Shown in pieces: positions 10,704 through 21,513 of a DNA stretch of 64,000 nt. Position 1 is the stretch's first letter. Each line of letters begins with the position of its first letter. Position numbers and translations under genes: made by a program. This DNA comes from Flammula alnicola (lineage: Eukaryota; Basidiomycota; Agaricomycetes; Agaricales; Strophariaceae), in NCBI GenBank assembly GCA_015499995.1, contig JADNRV010000005.1, positions 496,001 through 560,000 on the forward strand, in the 5' to 3' direction. The notes below the pieces were generated by a model. That model saw nothing but the letters and a program-made list of their open reading frames with translations, was not told where the DNA came from and did not search any database.

Positions 10704-11559
10704 CTATTGAAACGTGGGCGGAAGGAAGGCGGTCGACAAAAAACCTGAAGTGCGGAAATATTTGATAAACGTGCGTACCTCGAATGATGAAATTCGCGAG
10801 CACAGCGGTGAAGAGGGCGATGCTGAGGATAACAGGGCCAGCCAACGCGTCTGCAGTATGCAACATGGATGAGAATGAGAATATTGAAAAAATACTAAAG
10901 CCTACCAAAGTGTCCTGGATCTCGACGGCGGATCATGCTGATGCGATGTTGATAGAGGCCGTAACCGTATACCTTGACAAGGTAAAATTAGCAACAAAGA
11001 TAGGAAGTGTCTTTAGGAGATGTTCGGACATACCAGTACGCAGACGCTGATGAAAGCATAAACATAGGCGAAACGACGCGCGATATCGTCCTTGGATGCA
11101 TTGAACAGGCCAAGAGAAAGGGCCGCCATTAAAATAGAGATATTGAGCCAAGCTACCCACGCTGTATAAATTTGGAAAGGATGGTTTATTTCTACAAAAG
11201 AGAAAGAAAGAGACCAGCGCACTTCGTTCATTCGCGAACCATACTTTTCCCTCTACCTTGACTGATGTAGGAATCTTCTTTGGTACGTGAACGTTTGGTG
11301 GGAGGTTGATAGCATGGTAATCGCGGACGGTGGGAGGTTGGTGGTTTTCGTCTGGCTCAGTCTCCGGTATATTATCGGCGCGAAAATGGCGAGCGGGGCG
11401 TCGAAGATGAGGAAGAGAGGCTAGGGCTGTGGGAGAGAATGGCGACAAGAAAGCATGCCATGACCTGCGAAATAAAGACCCGCGCTGTTCTGAAGACCTG
11501 AGCTGGGCGTCCTGGCCGACGTCGAGAGGGGCTCCGTTGCCATTCTGTGCGGTGGCCAT
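10704..11559 (-). CDS. VTC1: Vacuolar transporter chaperone 1 (VTC1), DUF202 membrane protein
   Basis: Five exons (11559-11223, 11161-11034, 10972-10906, 10850-10779, 10744-10704) join in frame to 214 aa. The VTC1/DUF202 core starts near residue 102 with VEGKVWFANERTWVAWLN, then a hydrophobic segment, AYVYAFISVCVLVYGYGLY, the loop HRISMIRRRDPGHFDALAGP and a last membrane segment ending LANFIIR. Vtc1 is a small three-helix subunit of the vacuolar VTC complex, which makes polyphosphate and feeds it into the vacuole. Yeast Vtc1 has 129 residues. This one has about 100 extra N-terminal residues rich in Pro, Arg and Ser. The last exon is least certain because the tail after FIIR is poorly conserved. 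It is divergent to a J-protein gene. Confidence 0.88.
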
Positions 11560-11805
11560 GGTTCGTTCTAGGAGGTGCTCAGAGTCCCAACCGACGTCAG
11601 AGTTCAACTGAGCTTGAAGCGGCAAGTGAGCGGCAGAGATGTCGGGATCTGAAACGGGTCTAGAACAAAGTGACATCATGTGGTACTTGCTAGAATGCTC
11701 TCGGACTTTCCAGCTCAGTCTTGCAGGACAATTCGCTCATCCAATAAATAGATCATTTCTCCAATAACTTCCTTTGACAAAACTTTTACAACCCCTCGTA
11801 ACACA
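11560..11805. promoter_or_regulatory. Probable bidirectional promoter VTC1/SIS1-like
   Basis: The 246-bp interval between two divergent ATGs has CCAAT boxes at 11741-11745 and 11761-11765, both closer to the J-protein gene. Co-regulation is an inference. Confidence 0.45.
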
Positions 11806-13224
11806 ATGGGCGCAGACTACTACAAGCTACTCGGTATCGAGAAGAGCGCTACCGAGGATGAAATCAAAAAGGCTTACAAGAAGATGGTGCGTTTAGGCAC
11901 CTTTTTTTGTTTTGTTTCATTTGACAGAGTTTCGTTGACAAACTCATATTTAGGCCTTGAAATGGCATCCTGACCGTAACAAAGGTTCAGAAGAAGCCAA
12001 CCGCAAGTTCAAGGAGGTAAGTAGCCTGCCTTCTCTTACCGCCGATCTCAATGACTTACTTCTATAAATTAAAATTAAAATAGATTTCAGAAGCCTTCGA
12101 GGTTCTGAGCGACAGCAACAAGCGGGCTGTATATGACCAATTTGGAGAAGAGGGTCTCAAAGGTGGAGGACCGACTCCAGGTGCTGGTGGTCCAGGAGGC
12201 TTCTCAGGATTCGGCGGTTTCCCAGGTGCTACTAGTAGTGGGCCTGGGGGCACAACCTTCACATTCACGTCTGGCGGTCCGGGCGGCTTTGGTGGACGCA
12301 GTAGCGGTGGATACAACCCTACAGATCCAAACAAGATATTCGAGTAAGTAATCAACTGATTTCATTTCTCCGAATTTTCATAGCTTGACGTCATTTCTCT
12401 TTGCAGACAAATGTTCGGTGGAGGCGGCCTGTTCGGAGGCCTGGGTGGTATGGGTGGTATGGGCGGTATGGGCGGAGGGCCACGTCGGGGTGGCAGCATG
12501 GGCGGCATGTACGGAGGCGACGAGGACCATGACATGGACGGCGGTTTCAGCTCGTTCGGTTCTTCAGGTATGCCTGGAGGCATGCCAGGAGGTATTCCCA
12601 GACAACGACCCACTCGCCAAAACTCAGCACACTTTGGTCGTCGACCTCCATCCCCAACAAAAGCCGAAAAACCGTCCGAAATATCACGACCCCTCAAAGT
12701 GTCGCTAGAGGACCTCTACAGCGGCACCGTAAAGCACCTCAAGGTCGGACGACGGCTATTAGACGGCACGACGGAAGACAAAGTCCTCGAAATCCAAATC
12801 CACCCAGGATGGAAGAGTGGTACCAAAGTTCGCTTCCCGCGTGCGGGTAATGAACACCCAACGGGTGAAGCGCAAGACCTGGTATTTGTGGTCGAGGAGA
12901 AACCACACGACGTCTTCAAGCGGGAAGGAAATGACCTCATCGCGAAGCTTAAAATCCGCTAGTGGAGGCATTGACGGCCCACCAGCCGGCACTGCTAAGC
13001 TGACGAAAACGCTGGAACTGCTAGACGGGCGCAAGTTGCAAGTCGCCGTTCCTATGGGCATCGTCAGGCCCGGACAGTCCATGATCGTTACCGGGGAGGG
13101 TATGCCTATACGCAAAGACGGCGCGGTGAAGAGCAAGGGCGATTTGATCGTGCAGTGGGATGTGGTCTTCCCTGACAAGCTCACGCCCAAGCAAAAGGAG
13201 GACTTGCGCAAAATTCTCGTCTAA
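11806..13224 (+). CDS. SIS1: Class B J-protein (Sis1/DNAJB1-like Hsp40), frame broken twice
   Basis: Exons 11806-11886, 11954-12016, 12084-12343 and 12407-13224. The J domain ([19 protein letters not shown], then KWHPDRN with the HPD motif) is followed by a Gly/Phe-rich and a Gly/Met-rich region, then CTD1 ([19 protein letters not shown]) and CTD2 ending [14 protein letters not shown]. The zinc finger of class A is absent, so this is the Sis1 type, a cytosolic/nuclear Hsp70 partner. The frame breaks after LIAKLKI at about 12957: the conserved PLVEAL is in the next frame, and from 12979 [18 protein letters not shown] is in the third. Two missing bases, in CCC and GGG runs, explain this. CTD2 is otherwise intact, so sequence error is more likely than decay. 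Confidence 0.88.
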
Positions 13225-13762
13225 CGGTGCTTTGACGCAGGAGACCGATTTTTAGTGTGGACATTAAATCATAACATCTACCTGTAATTCTTTTTACCTT
13301 CTATCTCATCCACGATAGATACCCATTTGTATCACATACACTGTATTATTATCATCCACAATTGCTAAACCTAATGCATTTTTATTACGTCTACGCATAT
13401 AAATTGCCCTTCGACACAGAAACTGGAATTGGTTCAAGACTGTAGACTGTAAATTGAATTCGTTCCATCGCCGAGCGGGCTTTAAGGCCACCATGAGCAT
13501 CGAGCGACTTTCCGAATGGATATTAAAAATTAGGAGAAAGTGCATATAAACAAACCATAGAGAAGCTTCGAGAGACGGACATCCGTAACTACACGGACAT
13601 GTCAGTGGGAATCGTGAATCATAATGAGAGCTGAACTTACCTGAATTATAAGAGGACCGACGATAAAGTAGTGGGGGTATAAAACAGGTTCTTCAGAGCT
13701 GGAAGAAAAGTAGGAATCAAGATAAATATAAGCAGGGCGGCAAAAAAAACTTGACTCGAGAA
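13225..13762. other. Intergenic downstream of the J-protein gene
   Basis: 3' flank of the J-protein gene and left flank of the DUF7918-like duplication. No gene seen. Confidence 0.4.
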
Positions 13763-15130
13763 CTCACCAAGGTTTTGCAGGCGAATTAAGTCAAATCGAT
13801 TACTTCACCAGGGGTAAAATAGGTTACGGGTTCCTTTTTCACCTTCTTTTTTGGACGACCAGCCTCCTTCCTTGCACGCCTTTCATTCCTAACCTTCTCA
13901 AGTTCCGCCTATAAAGAAAAATGAGGCACAGTCCAAGGTGGCTATGGGCATTCACAAACAAGTAAGGCCTTTTCCCTTGCAAGGACATCATCATCGTCAT
14001 CTAATTCATCGACTTCATCTTCGTCATCAGTCACTTCCTGCTTCACTTCGGATATATTCCGTTTCTTGGTGGTTTCCACGGGGTAAGTAAGTGAAGAGGC
14101 TCATCTTCATCTGGTGGAGGCGGGGTACGGGGTACGACACCAGTCGCTTCAAGCATTGCTGATGCATTTTGCACATATAAGAACCTTGGGCACAATTAAG
14201 GAACATGAAGACCCACCAAGAGGACGATACTTAAAGATGAAAGTTGCAATAACTCCGTATTCACAGAACGCCAGACACTGCCCTGAATTCATTGTGACAA
14301 GTTCGTTATACCTGATGATCGAATTGATCAAACCGTAGCGACATAATAAATGGAAGATTACCTACTTGACTTGGTGCGCCAACCCTTTCTTCGAACGTTC
14401 GTGACTTTTCCTGTCTTGGGAATCGAATCAAGGGATATATGTACTAGACATTGACTGGTTGCTTTCGCTCGTTCGAAGACGACCTTTATCTCCCCAATAT
14501 TTCCAGATGAAAATGGATCCTCAAGTAGTGTATCGTCATCTGCATCAAAGCATTATTGAAAGTGACAATGACGCGAGAATAAATCATACCTGTTAATTCC
14601 AAGGAACCAAAAATAAAATTTCTAACCTCCGTATACGAAATGCGGATGGGATATTGTTTTGATGGCCCTTCCATCTATGACCAAACCGTATACGCGCCAA
14701 CCAAATGTCCATCGAATAGATAGAGGACACAAGTCGTATTCATCGACCTTTTTTTGCAGTACTCAATAGAAAATGCCTATAAAAGTTGAGACAATGAATA
14801 ACGCCTTCAAAAGTGGGGGACAATGCATACCTTTCCAGTTTCAGAAGGAATCCAACAGCTAGTTTCCTGCGTCAATGCATTGCATTCTACACCATACTGC
14901 TTCAGGTCTTGGCCATCTACAACAACCCACGCTTCGAAGCCATTGCAACTGAGTGTGTCCCGGGTTGTCCGCCATAGTCGATTTGAAGTAATTCAGCGAG
15001 TTTTGATGAGGTGGGTAGATAAGTGGTCGCAGTTGTCATTCAACAAACGCGAATCGCAGTAAGTCGATTCTCGAACAGTGACAATCGCACGCGCATTATC
15101 GCACGTGATGTTATGCGTCGCGACAGGTCG
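13763..15130 (-). repeat. Direct duplication, copy 1 (DUF7918-like gene unit)
   Basis: This stretch matches 16036-17425 in the same orientation, with closely similar exons, introns and promoter. Both copies keep CACGTGAT upstream of the gene (15102-15109 here). Small indels differ between copies. Confidence 0.8.
13786..14975 (-). pseudogene. DUF7918-like gene, copy 1 (broken)
   Basis: Same gene as 16057-17283. Two lesions are visible against the other copy. After the ATG at 14973-14975 two bases are missing before the conserved CNxFEAWVVVDGQ block, so the start is out of frame with the domain and no other in-frame ATG is seen. In the tail exon one base is missing in the ACCCC run near 14080, putting the acidic segment out of frame. 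The 3' end still encodes KKKVKKEPVTYFTPGEVIDLT. The proline run TPPPPDEDEP is in frame here, where copy 2 is shifted. This copy is probably a pseudogene, unless several bases are missing from the sequence. Confidence 0.65.
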
Positions 15131-16035
15131 CGACCGTATTATAATTAGCCGCGCGTCTTGCAAGTTGCAAGCTGCTTCAAGTTGGCTTCAAGGCCTTTTT
15201 TCCATTCACACTTTTTATTTCCGTCCAAGGTTTTGTGTTTACGATTGAGTTGTTGATACTAATGCATCTTTATTACATATGTCTACCTGCAATGCAATAT
15301 TTAGTTCTTGTTAGTTCCATTTAGCGCACGCCGGTTCAATACATAAGGCTGGTATGGACGACCGACTATCTGAATTACTGAAATCTTGCAATTGACGGTC
15401 CATTATTAATATGAATTGCTCTTCCAGGGATAACTGCCAATTTTCAATTGATATATTAGATGTCTGTAATTACGAACATGGAGATTGGAATCCAAGCCAC
15501 GGGCACCACATGTTTGTGGCTCCAATTCTGAATTTCTGAGATATTCTCGTCTCATTTCACCTTGAGTAATATCTTTCGCTAATAGTTTGGACAACTCATT
15601 AAGGCTGAATTTCCTGGTGTGTGAGGAGCATGATTTGGCATGATATTCATCTTGCGTTACATGGCGGAATACATGCTGAGGCAAATTCACGGATGATTTT
15701 AATACCTTCGACATGAGAGCGCTCAAGCTCCAATGCTCATTCGTTGAAACGTTTCCGATGAAATGGACTATTATACAAAAATTTACAGAAGGTGCGTATA
15801 ACGGTGATATATAGAGGTTTCAATGATTCAGATATTTATTACTAGAGGCCAATGTCAGGGGAACCATCACGAGAACTGAACCCACTGAAACTATACGAGG
15901 AAAATAGCAGAGTAGATATATATATAAGTTCATTGGTCTGCTTCCCAGTGCCCACTTCCTCGCATTCGGTGCTAGAAGCAAGGTATCAAAACAGTATAAA
16001 TATGTTGTGGCATAAAACAAGCCGATTCAAAAAAT
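15131..16035. other. Spacer between the DUF7918-like duplicates
   Basis: A minus-strand open frame starting at ATG 15714 and ending at 15406 has no recognisable motif. No transposon ends were identified that would explain the duplication. Confidence 0.35.
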
Positions 16036-17425
16036 CACCAAGTTTTTGCAGGCGAATTAAGTCAAATCGATTACTTCGCCAGGAGTAAAGTAGGTGACAG
16101 GTTCCTTTTTCACCTTCTTTTTTGGATGACTAGCCTCCCTCCTTGCACGCCTTTCATTCCTAATATTCTCGAGCTCCGCCTATAAAGAAGAAATGAGTCA
16201 CAGTCCAACATGGCTATGGGCATTCACAAACAACTAAGGCCCTTGCCCTCGCGAGGATGTCATCATCGTCATCATGTAATTCATCAACCTCATCTTCGTC
16301 GTCACTCACTTCCTGCTTCACTTCAGATATATTGCGTTTATTGGCAGTTTCCACAGGGGTAAGTGAGTGAAGAGGTTCGCCTTCATCTGGTGGAGGCGGG
16401 GTACGGCCATACGGGGTACGATACCAGTGGCTTGAAGCATCGCTGATGAATTTTGCGCATATAAGAACCTTTGGGCACAACTGAGGAACACAAAGACTCA
16501 CCAAGAGGACGATACTTAAAGATCAAAGTTGCAAGAACTTCGTATTTCACAAAATTGCAGACACGGCCCTTGTATTCATTGTGACAAGGTTCGTTATACC
16601 TGATGGTCAAATTGATCAAACTGTAGTGACATAATTGAAATTGGAAGATTACCTACTTGACTTGGTGCGCCAACCCTTTCTTCGAGCGTTCGTGGACTTT
16701 TCCCGTCTTGGGAACAGATGTAGGTGGAAGTGTATTATCATTTGACAGGGTTGCTTTCACTTGTTCGAAGACGACCTTTATCTCCCCAATATTTCCAGAT
16801 GAAAATGGGTTCTCAAGTAGTGTATCGTCATCTGTATCAAAGCATTTATTGAAAGTGACAATGATGCGGGAATAAATCATACCTGTTAATTCCAAGGAAC
16901 CAAAAATAAAATTTCTAACCGTCGTAGACGAAGTACGGATGTGGGATATTGTTCGGATGGCGCTTCCAGTTTTGATCAAAGTTGCATGCATGGCAACCAA
17001 ATGTCCATCCAAATAGACAGAGGTCGCATAGTCGTATTCATCGACCTTTTTTCTGTAGTACTTAATAGAAAATGCCTATAAAAGTTGAGACAATGAAGTA
17101 ACGCCTTCAAAAGTGGAGGACAATGCATACCTTGCCAGTTTCAGATGGAATCCAGCAGCTAGTTTCCGGCGTCCGAGTCAATGCATTGCATTCCACGCCA
17201 TACTGCTTCAGCTCTTGGCCATCTACAACAACCCACGCTTCGAAGTCATTGCAACTTAAGCGTGTCCCTGGCGTGTCTACCATAGTCAGTTTAAAAAAGA
17301 ATGCGAAAGAGCGCAAACAGAGGTGAAAGAGTGCAAAGGGGGGTGGTTCAAGCAAGGTTCAAGCGATGTCAGTGGCGTCACACCGCGCAATCAAAACACG
17401 TGATATGTGACGCGTCGTGACATGC
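16036..17425 (-). repeat. Direct duplication, copy 2 (DUF7918-like gene unit)
   Basis: Partner of 13763-15130, about 2.3 kb further on. Similarity covers the gene, introns and about 110-130 bp of promoter including CACGTGA at 17397-17403. Confidence 0.8.
16057..17283 (-). CDS. DUF7918-like protein, copy 2 (one frame break)
   Basis: Exon 1 starts at ATG 17281-17283 and holds the hallmark of the agaricomycete DUF7918 family: FEAWVVVDGQELKQYGVECN and the Trp-Ile-Pro-Ser-Glu block before the first intron. Later exons give YATSVYLDGHLVAMHATL, the RNFIFGSLELT block and GEIKVVFEQVKA. The tail is acidic (EVSDDEDEVDELHDDDDD) and then basic (PKKKVKKEP), ending VIDLT at TAA 16057-16059. Relative to copy 1 an 8-bp direct duplication in the GTACCCCG motif near 16405 shifts the frame before TPPPPDEGEP, so the tail is reached only if this insertion is an error or is spliced around. 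The function of the family is unknown. The charged tail suggests a nuclear protein. Confidence 0.62.
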
Positions 17426-17727
17426 TCAAGTTTTCCCCCCAACAAAATCTCATTATGTAAAGTCATTTTTTTCTCGTCAAAAACATTGATTTGGCGTTGA
17501 CCCAACATTGACCCAAAAATTAAACACTGAAGTAGGTGTACATGGACGCCCGCCCACTTGCCCTATTGGCACTAACACGATGGCATATGTGATGATACAG
17601 TATGGCTTTGTACGCGTCGGCTGACCTTTCGATTCGATCTCGCATTTGGTCAAGATCCTCTGCCTTGCCATACAGTTACACATTACCGTAGCTCTTCTCA
17701 CCTCTCATTGTTCTTGTGGGCTATCCG
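17426..17727. other. Intergenic between DUF7918-like copy 2 and the acyltransferase
   Basis: Promoter side of copy 2 and 3' side of the acyltransferase. No distinct feature seen. Confidence 0.4.
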
Positions 17728-19107
17728 TCACCCGATATACCTCCCATACTTCGCAAACTCCTTATCCGCCCTCAACCTCTCCATATCTTCATCCCTCAAA
17801 CACAGCGCAACCGCAATCTCGCCATCCAGCGCCTTAGGCATCAGATATAGCAAACTCTCCACCGGCGGAAATTGCGGTCTCCGCACAGCCTCAGGTTCAC
17901 CCAATCCAAGGTTGAAATCGAGATCATAAAAGTCTTGCTTCGCCCACGAACTCAACATGACGTCCGCTGATAGGTTAAGCGTCGCTGTAACGTCGACGCT
18001 GCTTTTATCTGGTGTGCGGTTGAGCAAGGTTGCGAGGGCACGGGTCTGGCACCCCAGATTCGACGTTTTGGGGTCTACAGCCGAACGAAGTTGTGATGCG
18101 ACACCGCCCAACGGCTCCTCAACCAGCTTCTGAACCGTGTACGTGTGATACGTCATATTCTGCACAAGTCCGGTGTACGTGGGTGAAATATCCAGATGGC
18201 GCCGCGGATCGACAGCGCGGGCGAATGTTATCTCAGCTGTAGGATTTAAGCGGGGGAGGCGCGCGCGGATGATGGATTGCCAGATAAAGGCAATGAGGGC
18301 GTTGTCGGTAGAGATGAAGCCTGAGGGGAGGGTGATGGTTTTTGTGGCCAGGGACTTTAGAGCGGCGAGCGAGGTAGGGTGGAAGGTGAAGTAGGCCCAG
18401 GAGCATTTTGGAGGGGGAGGCGGTGCTGGGTGCGCATTGGTGTCCTTGGAGATGGTATGGGATGGAGTGGGTTTCACCATCTGATGAGCGAGCTCGGAGC
18501 CTGGTTTGTAGGAGTCGTCGAGTAAGGGGATGACGTTACGGCGGTCAAGGTTGCCGGATGACAGCTCTTCGCTCGTGAATTGTTCATTGCAGCAAGCTTT
18601 TGATAAGAGATCGATGATCTGACCTTGGCCAGTCATGTCCATTGCGTTGTGCTGGCCGACGAAGGTGAGCAGGAGACCGCCGGTGATGAAGGTGGCTTGC
18701 AGGAGGAAGACTGGTGATGTGGACTCGTCAAAGCTTCCTGGGAAGGTGTTACGAGGTGCAATGATGGTTTCGTCTAGCATGCTGAAGGGGAAGTTGGCCC
18801 GCCTGAGGGCGTCCATTGTTGGCATTGAAGGGTCATCTCGGAGATCTTTTACGACCAGACGAGGAATTTTCTCCAATGGTTTGATCTTGAAGATGCCTGA
18901 ATTGCCTTCGCCTGAACCTTCGTTGACGGTCTGGCCTGCTACCCATGGAAAGCTCGCGGACAGTCGTCCGAGGCCATTCGTCAACGTGTTGATGATTGCT
19001 GAATCTGAGGAAGCATCGGCCACTGAAAAGCAACAGCTTATCTGAGTGTACAGATTGCTGAGTCCTGGCTGTTGACCGAAAACATCTACATAGTCGTTCA
19101 GGTCCAT
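17728..19107 (-). CDS. BAHD-like acyltransferase (trichothecene 3-O-acetyltransferase family)
   Basis: A single exon of 459 aa, the normal length for this family (PF02458-like). The start at 19107 (MDLNDYVDVFGQQPGLSNLY) is preferred because upstream residues look unlike the family. The catalytic HxxxD motif is present as GQHNAMDMTGQ and the structural DFGxG-type motif as DLDFNLGLGEPEAVRRP. Other family blocks are LSASFPWVAGQ and a Trp-Ala-Tyr-Phe segment after a proline run. Such enzymes move an acyl group from acyl-CoA to a small-molecule alcohol or amine. The substrate cannot be read from the sequence. There is no neighbouring polyketide, terpene or P450 gene in the window, so a biosynthetic cluster is not indicated. 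The name reflects family resemblance only and does not show that trichothecenes are made or modified. Confidence 0.85.
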   Translation of the reverse strand: MDLNDYVDVFGQQPGLSNLYTQISCCFSVADASSDSAIINTLTNGLGRLSASFPWVAGQTVNEGSGEGNSGIFKIKPLEKIPRLVVKDLRDDPSMPTMDALRRANFPFSMLDETIIAPRNTFPGSFDESTSPVFLLQATFITGGLLLTFVGQHNAMDMTGQGQIIDLLSKACCNEQFTSEELSSGNLDRRNVIPLLDDSYKPGSELAHQMVKPTPSHTISKDTNAHPAPPPPPKCSWAYFTFHPTSLAALKSLATKTITLPSGFISTDNALIAFIWQSIIRARLPRLNPTAEITFARAVDPRRHLDISPTYTGLVQNMTYHTYTVQKLVEEPLGGVASQLRSAVDPKTSNLGCQTRALATLLNRTPDKSSVDVTATLNLSADVMLSSWAKQDFYDLDFNLGLGEPEAVRRPQFPPVESLLYLMPKALDGEIAVALCLRDEDMERLRADKEFAKYGRYIG

Positions 19108-19142
19108 ATCGAGCAGTTGACAGTGGGTGACTTCCCGAAGGA

Positions 19143-19364
19143 CTAAAATAATAAAGTGAGCAGGACAGCCTCCGCGGCCGCTTTCTCGGCTGCGATGGTC
19201 TGCTCCCAAACCGCGATATTCATCTCGTTGGCTTGCTTCCACGCCGCTTCGAGGCCGCTCGCCGCTTGCTGATCCGTCAGGCCCAAGTCGGTGAACGTCT
19301 TTCGTTGGTCGACGAAATCCCCAGATGCAAAATCCGGGCAAATGGTGTTGTGGGGATTGTTCAT
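19143..19364 (-). pseudogene. Short coding relic of an unknown agaricomycete family
   Basis: 73 codons start with MNNPHNTICPDF and contain GLTDQQAASGLEAAWKQANE, then an alanine/glutamate-rich helix. This pattern, a Gly-Leu-x-x-x-x-Ala-Ala helix followed by a Gln/Glu-rich coil, reminds me of the N-terminal part of longer hypothetical proteins in these fungi. Here it stops abruptly 35 bp before the acyltransferase start. It is probably truncated. Alternatively it is a small real gene. Confidence 0.35.
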
Positions 19365-19949
19365 AATAGAGAACAAGATATGAAATTGAAAGAGTTTTTC
19401 TGGGCGGGTTGGAGCTGAGCGCGGGATGGACGAAATGCGAGTGCGACGTTCGAGTGAACAACTCAGGAGTCAGATTCGCACTCACATAGACCTTGCTCTG
19501 TCACACCTGTTATGTGTGACTTAAGATCTCCAATTTGCCGAAAGCCAGGGACCCAGGACCTTGCACCTTGCAGCATGCCCAAACCCTCTGTCAATTTTCG
19601 ATTCGGACAGGACGTTCTGAGTATCTTATTATGTCTTCAGCGTTCGGAATGCCTCTTCGATGGGGTCCTCCTTGATCAATAAGAGCGACCAGCCTGCTAG
19701 GCAGTTTGGATTGCTTCTACATTAAATGGCATTGTGTAGTACGTATACGTAGCTTACTAATGTAGCTATACAAGATAACTGAAAATAGATCCAGACACAT
19801 ACATCCACTTGGCAGAGAAAAATCAGATAAAGGAAAGAAAAAAAGAAAGAAAGCTCGTCTTGGCCCGACACGCAAGTCACAAAAAGCAGGGCACCTCGAC
19901 GTCATTGAGATTGGGGTGCTGTTCCAGCTTCTGTCACTTGAGAAAAAAA
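19365..19949. other. Intergenic
   Basis: No supported gene. The purine-rich stretch around 19815-19850 is simple sequence. Confidence 0.4.
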
Positions 19950-21513
19950 TCAAACAAGTCCACTGCCCGCCATCCTCACTGTATCCCCAACAACCCGCAC
20001 TACCTCCCCCCATGCCCGCTGGAACAGCCCACTCTCCGCTCCCGCAGCCTGCAGCCTGCGCCTCACGAGCTCCGCATTGGTCGCAGAGGCAGCAGCAGCA
20101 GCGGTATTCGCAGCCCCTACTCCCACCGAATCCAGCCTCATCAAGCGCCTTTTCCGTCTTATCCGCAGAATGAACGAAATCAATGGTACCAACACGAACA
20201 GAAGCAGGAAAGCCGTCATTTTCTTGCTCGTGAGATACGGGGCAAGCGAGGCACGAATGAGGGAATATGTGCTTGGCGAGCCCGGTCGTGCAGAGACCTG
20301 GTGTGCCAGGTGCGATCGGGGAAGGGATGAGTATGCAGAGCTATTTGATGAGAGCGTTCGCGATTTTGATGATGGACGGGGAGGTCTCTGGTTATTATTG
20401 GGTATCAGGCTTGCGTGCGCTGCACGAGGGGTGGCTATCTCATCCGATGAAACCGATACGGACGACAACGGCATTTGTGAGAGGCTTGTCAGTGCTGACG
20501 GGGAGGCAAAAAGGCGGTTGCCGCGCGGCGTTGCGGGGACAACAGTGTGTGTCGAGGTGGTGGACAATGACGAAGAGGACGAGGACGGAGAAGATGGGGT
20601 TGGAGAATATGAGCGGGGGGATGGTGATGCCGAGGATGCGGGTGTTGCTGCTGACTGGAATGGACGACGATGCGCCATGGCTTGAACATACATATTATTC
20701 AGAGAACGTTTCAAATGCTAGTCATAATGTTCATCAGCGAATGCTCGTTGAGTTGTAAAAGGTGGAAAGTACCTCTCGACGGTCTAGAGGCATCTCGCTT
20801 TCGTATTCCAGGAACTCCTTCGCGTAGTCCCATTGCTCCAGCTTCGGTAGGATATGGATACAGTAGAGGTCTAAAACCTTCACATACCCATCTCCGTCCG
20901 TATCCAGTGAATAATGTGGCTCTCTTCGGGCAAGCCAGTCTTCGATCATAACGCGACCAACATCTGGAGCGTCCAACTTCAAGCTGCTGTACACCAATGT
21001 GGTAAGAACCTGAGTTGGGAGACATGCGGCGTTCAAGGTGACTTTCTGCGTGGGATCTGCATTTGGAGTGAACAACGAAAGAGAACGAGTATAAATGGAG
21101 GTCGACAGGGCCTGGGCAGACTCGGACAAGATGGCCCTCAAGGATTCTGGCAAGGTCTCGATGGAAGAGGGTGGTGATGTGTAGACAGTCGAATCAAATG
21201 TAATCCGAAGGATGTCCCATTTTCGACGATGGTCTGCAAGGGAATCGGGAACACTGCTTGGAGGCTTCAAGAGCACAAAAGCAGACTGAATGAGCGAGTA
21301 TGTAAGTGGAATGTCACGAAGGACGAACGCTCGCGCTGCGCGGTTGTAGAGCGAGCGTAAGGTTGCACTGGTGCTGGTGGATGTCTGCGCCGTCGGAGAA
21401 GATGGTGCCCGGGTAGGAGCTGATGACGATGGTGTTAACGATTGTGCTCCAGCCTTGAGCGGAAAGTGGGCTGGAAAAGCACTTTTTGTGACCGTCGTCG
21501 TCGCAGTAGGCAT
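19950..21513 (-). CDS. Tail-anchored membrane protein, possibly a Pex26/Pex15-like peroxin
   Basis: Two exons (21513-20773 and 20717-19950) join in frame across a 55-nt intron to 502 aa. Residues 1-60 are Thr/Ser-rich. A helical segment follows (SLYNRAARAFVLRDIPLTYS, LRAILSESAQALSTSIY, VLDLYCIHILPKLEQWDY). The middle is a long Ser/Pro-rich linker. Near the C-terminus one membrane segment (MTAFLLLFVLVPLISFILR) is followed at once by RIRRKRRL. This build, a helical cytosolic domain, a linker and one late membrane segment with a basic flank, resembles fungal Pex26/Pex15 peroxins that recruit the Pex1-Pex6 ATPase. The membrane segment is about 80 residues from the end, farther than in a strict tail anchor, so the peroxin name is only a suggestion. 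Confidence 0.65.

Noticed and set aside
12962..13000. An intron explaining the frame change in the Sis1-like gene
   Set aside because: It would be about 38 nt and would delete the conserved PLVEAL block. Two missing bases fit better.
15406..15714. Minus-strand open frame between the DUF7918-like copies
   Set aside because: No motif, no paralog in the window, and no splice signals.
19108..19485. N-terminal extension of the acyltransferase
   Set aside because: The extra 126 residues are not family-like and overlap a different relic frame. Family length is met from the ATG at 19107.
20077..20685. Large + strand frame opposite the tail-anchored protein
   Set aside because: It mirrors the Ser-rich linker of the real gene, giving Asp/Gly-rich antisense sequence.
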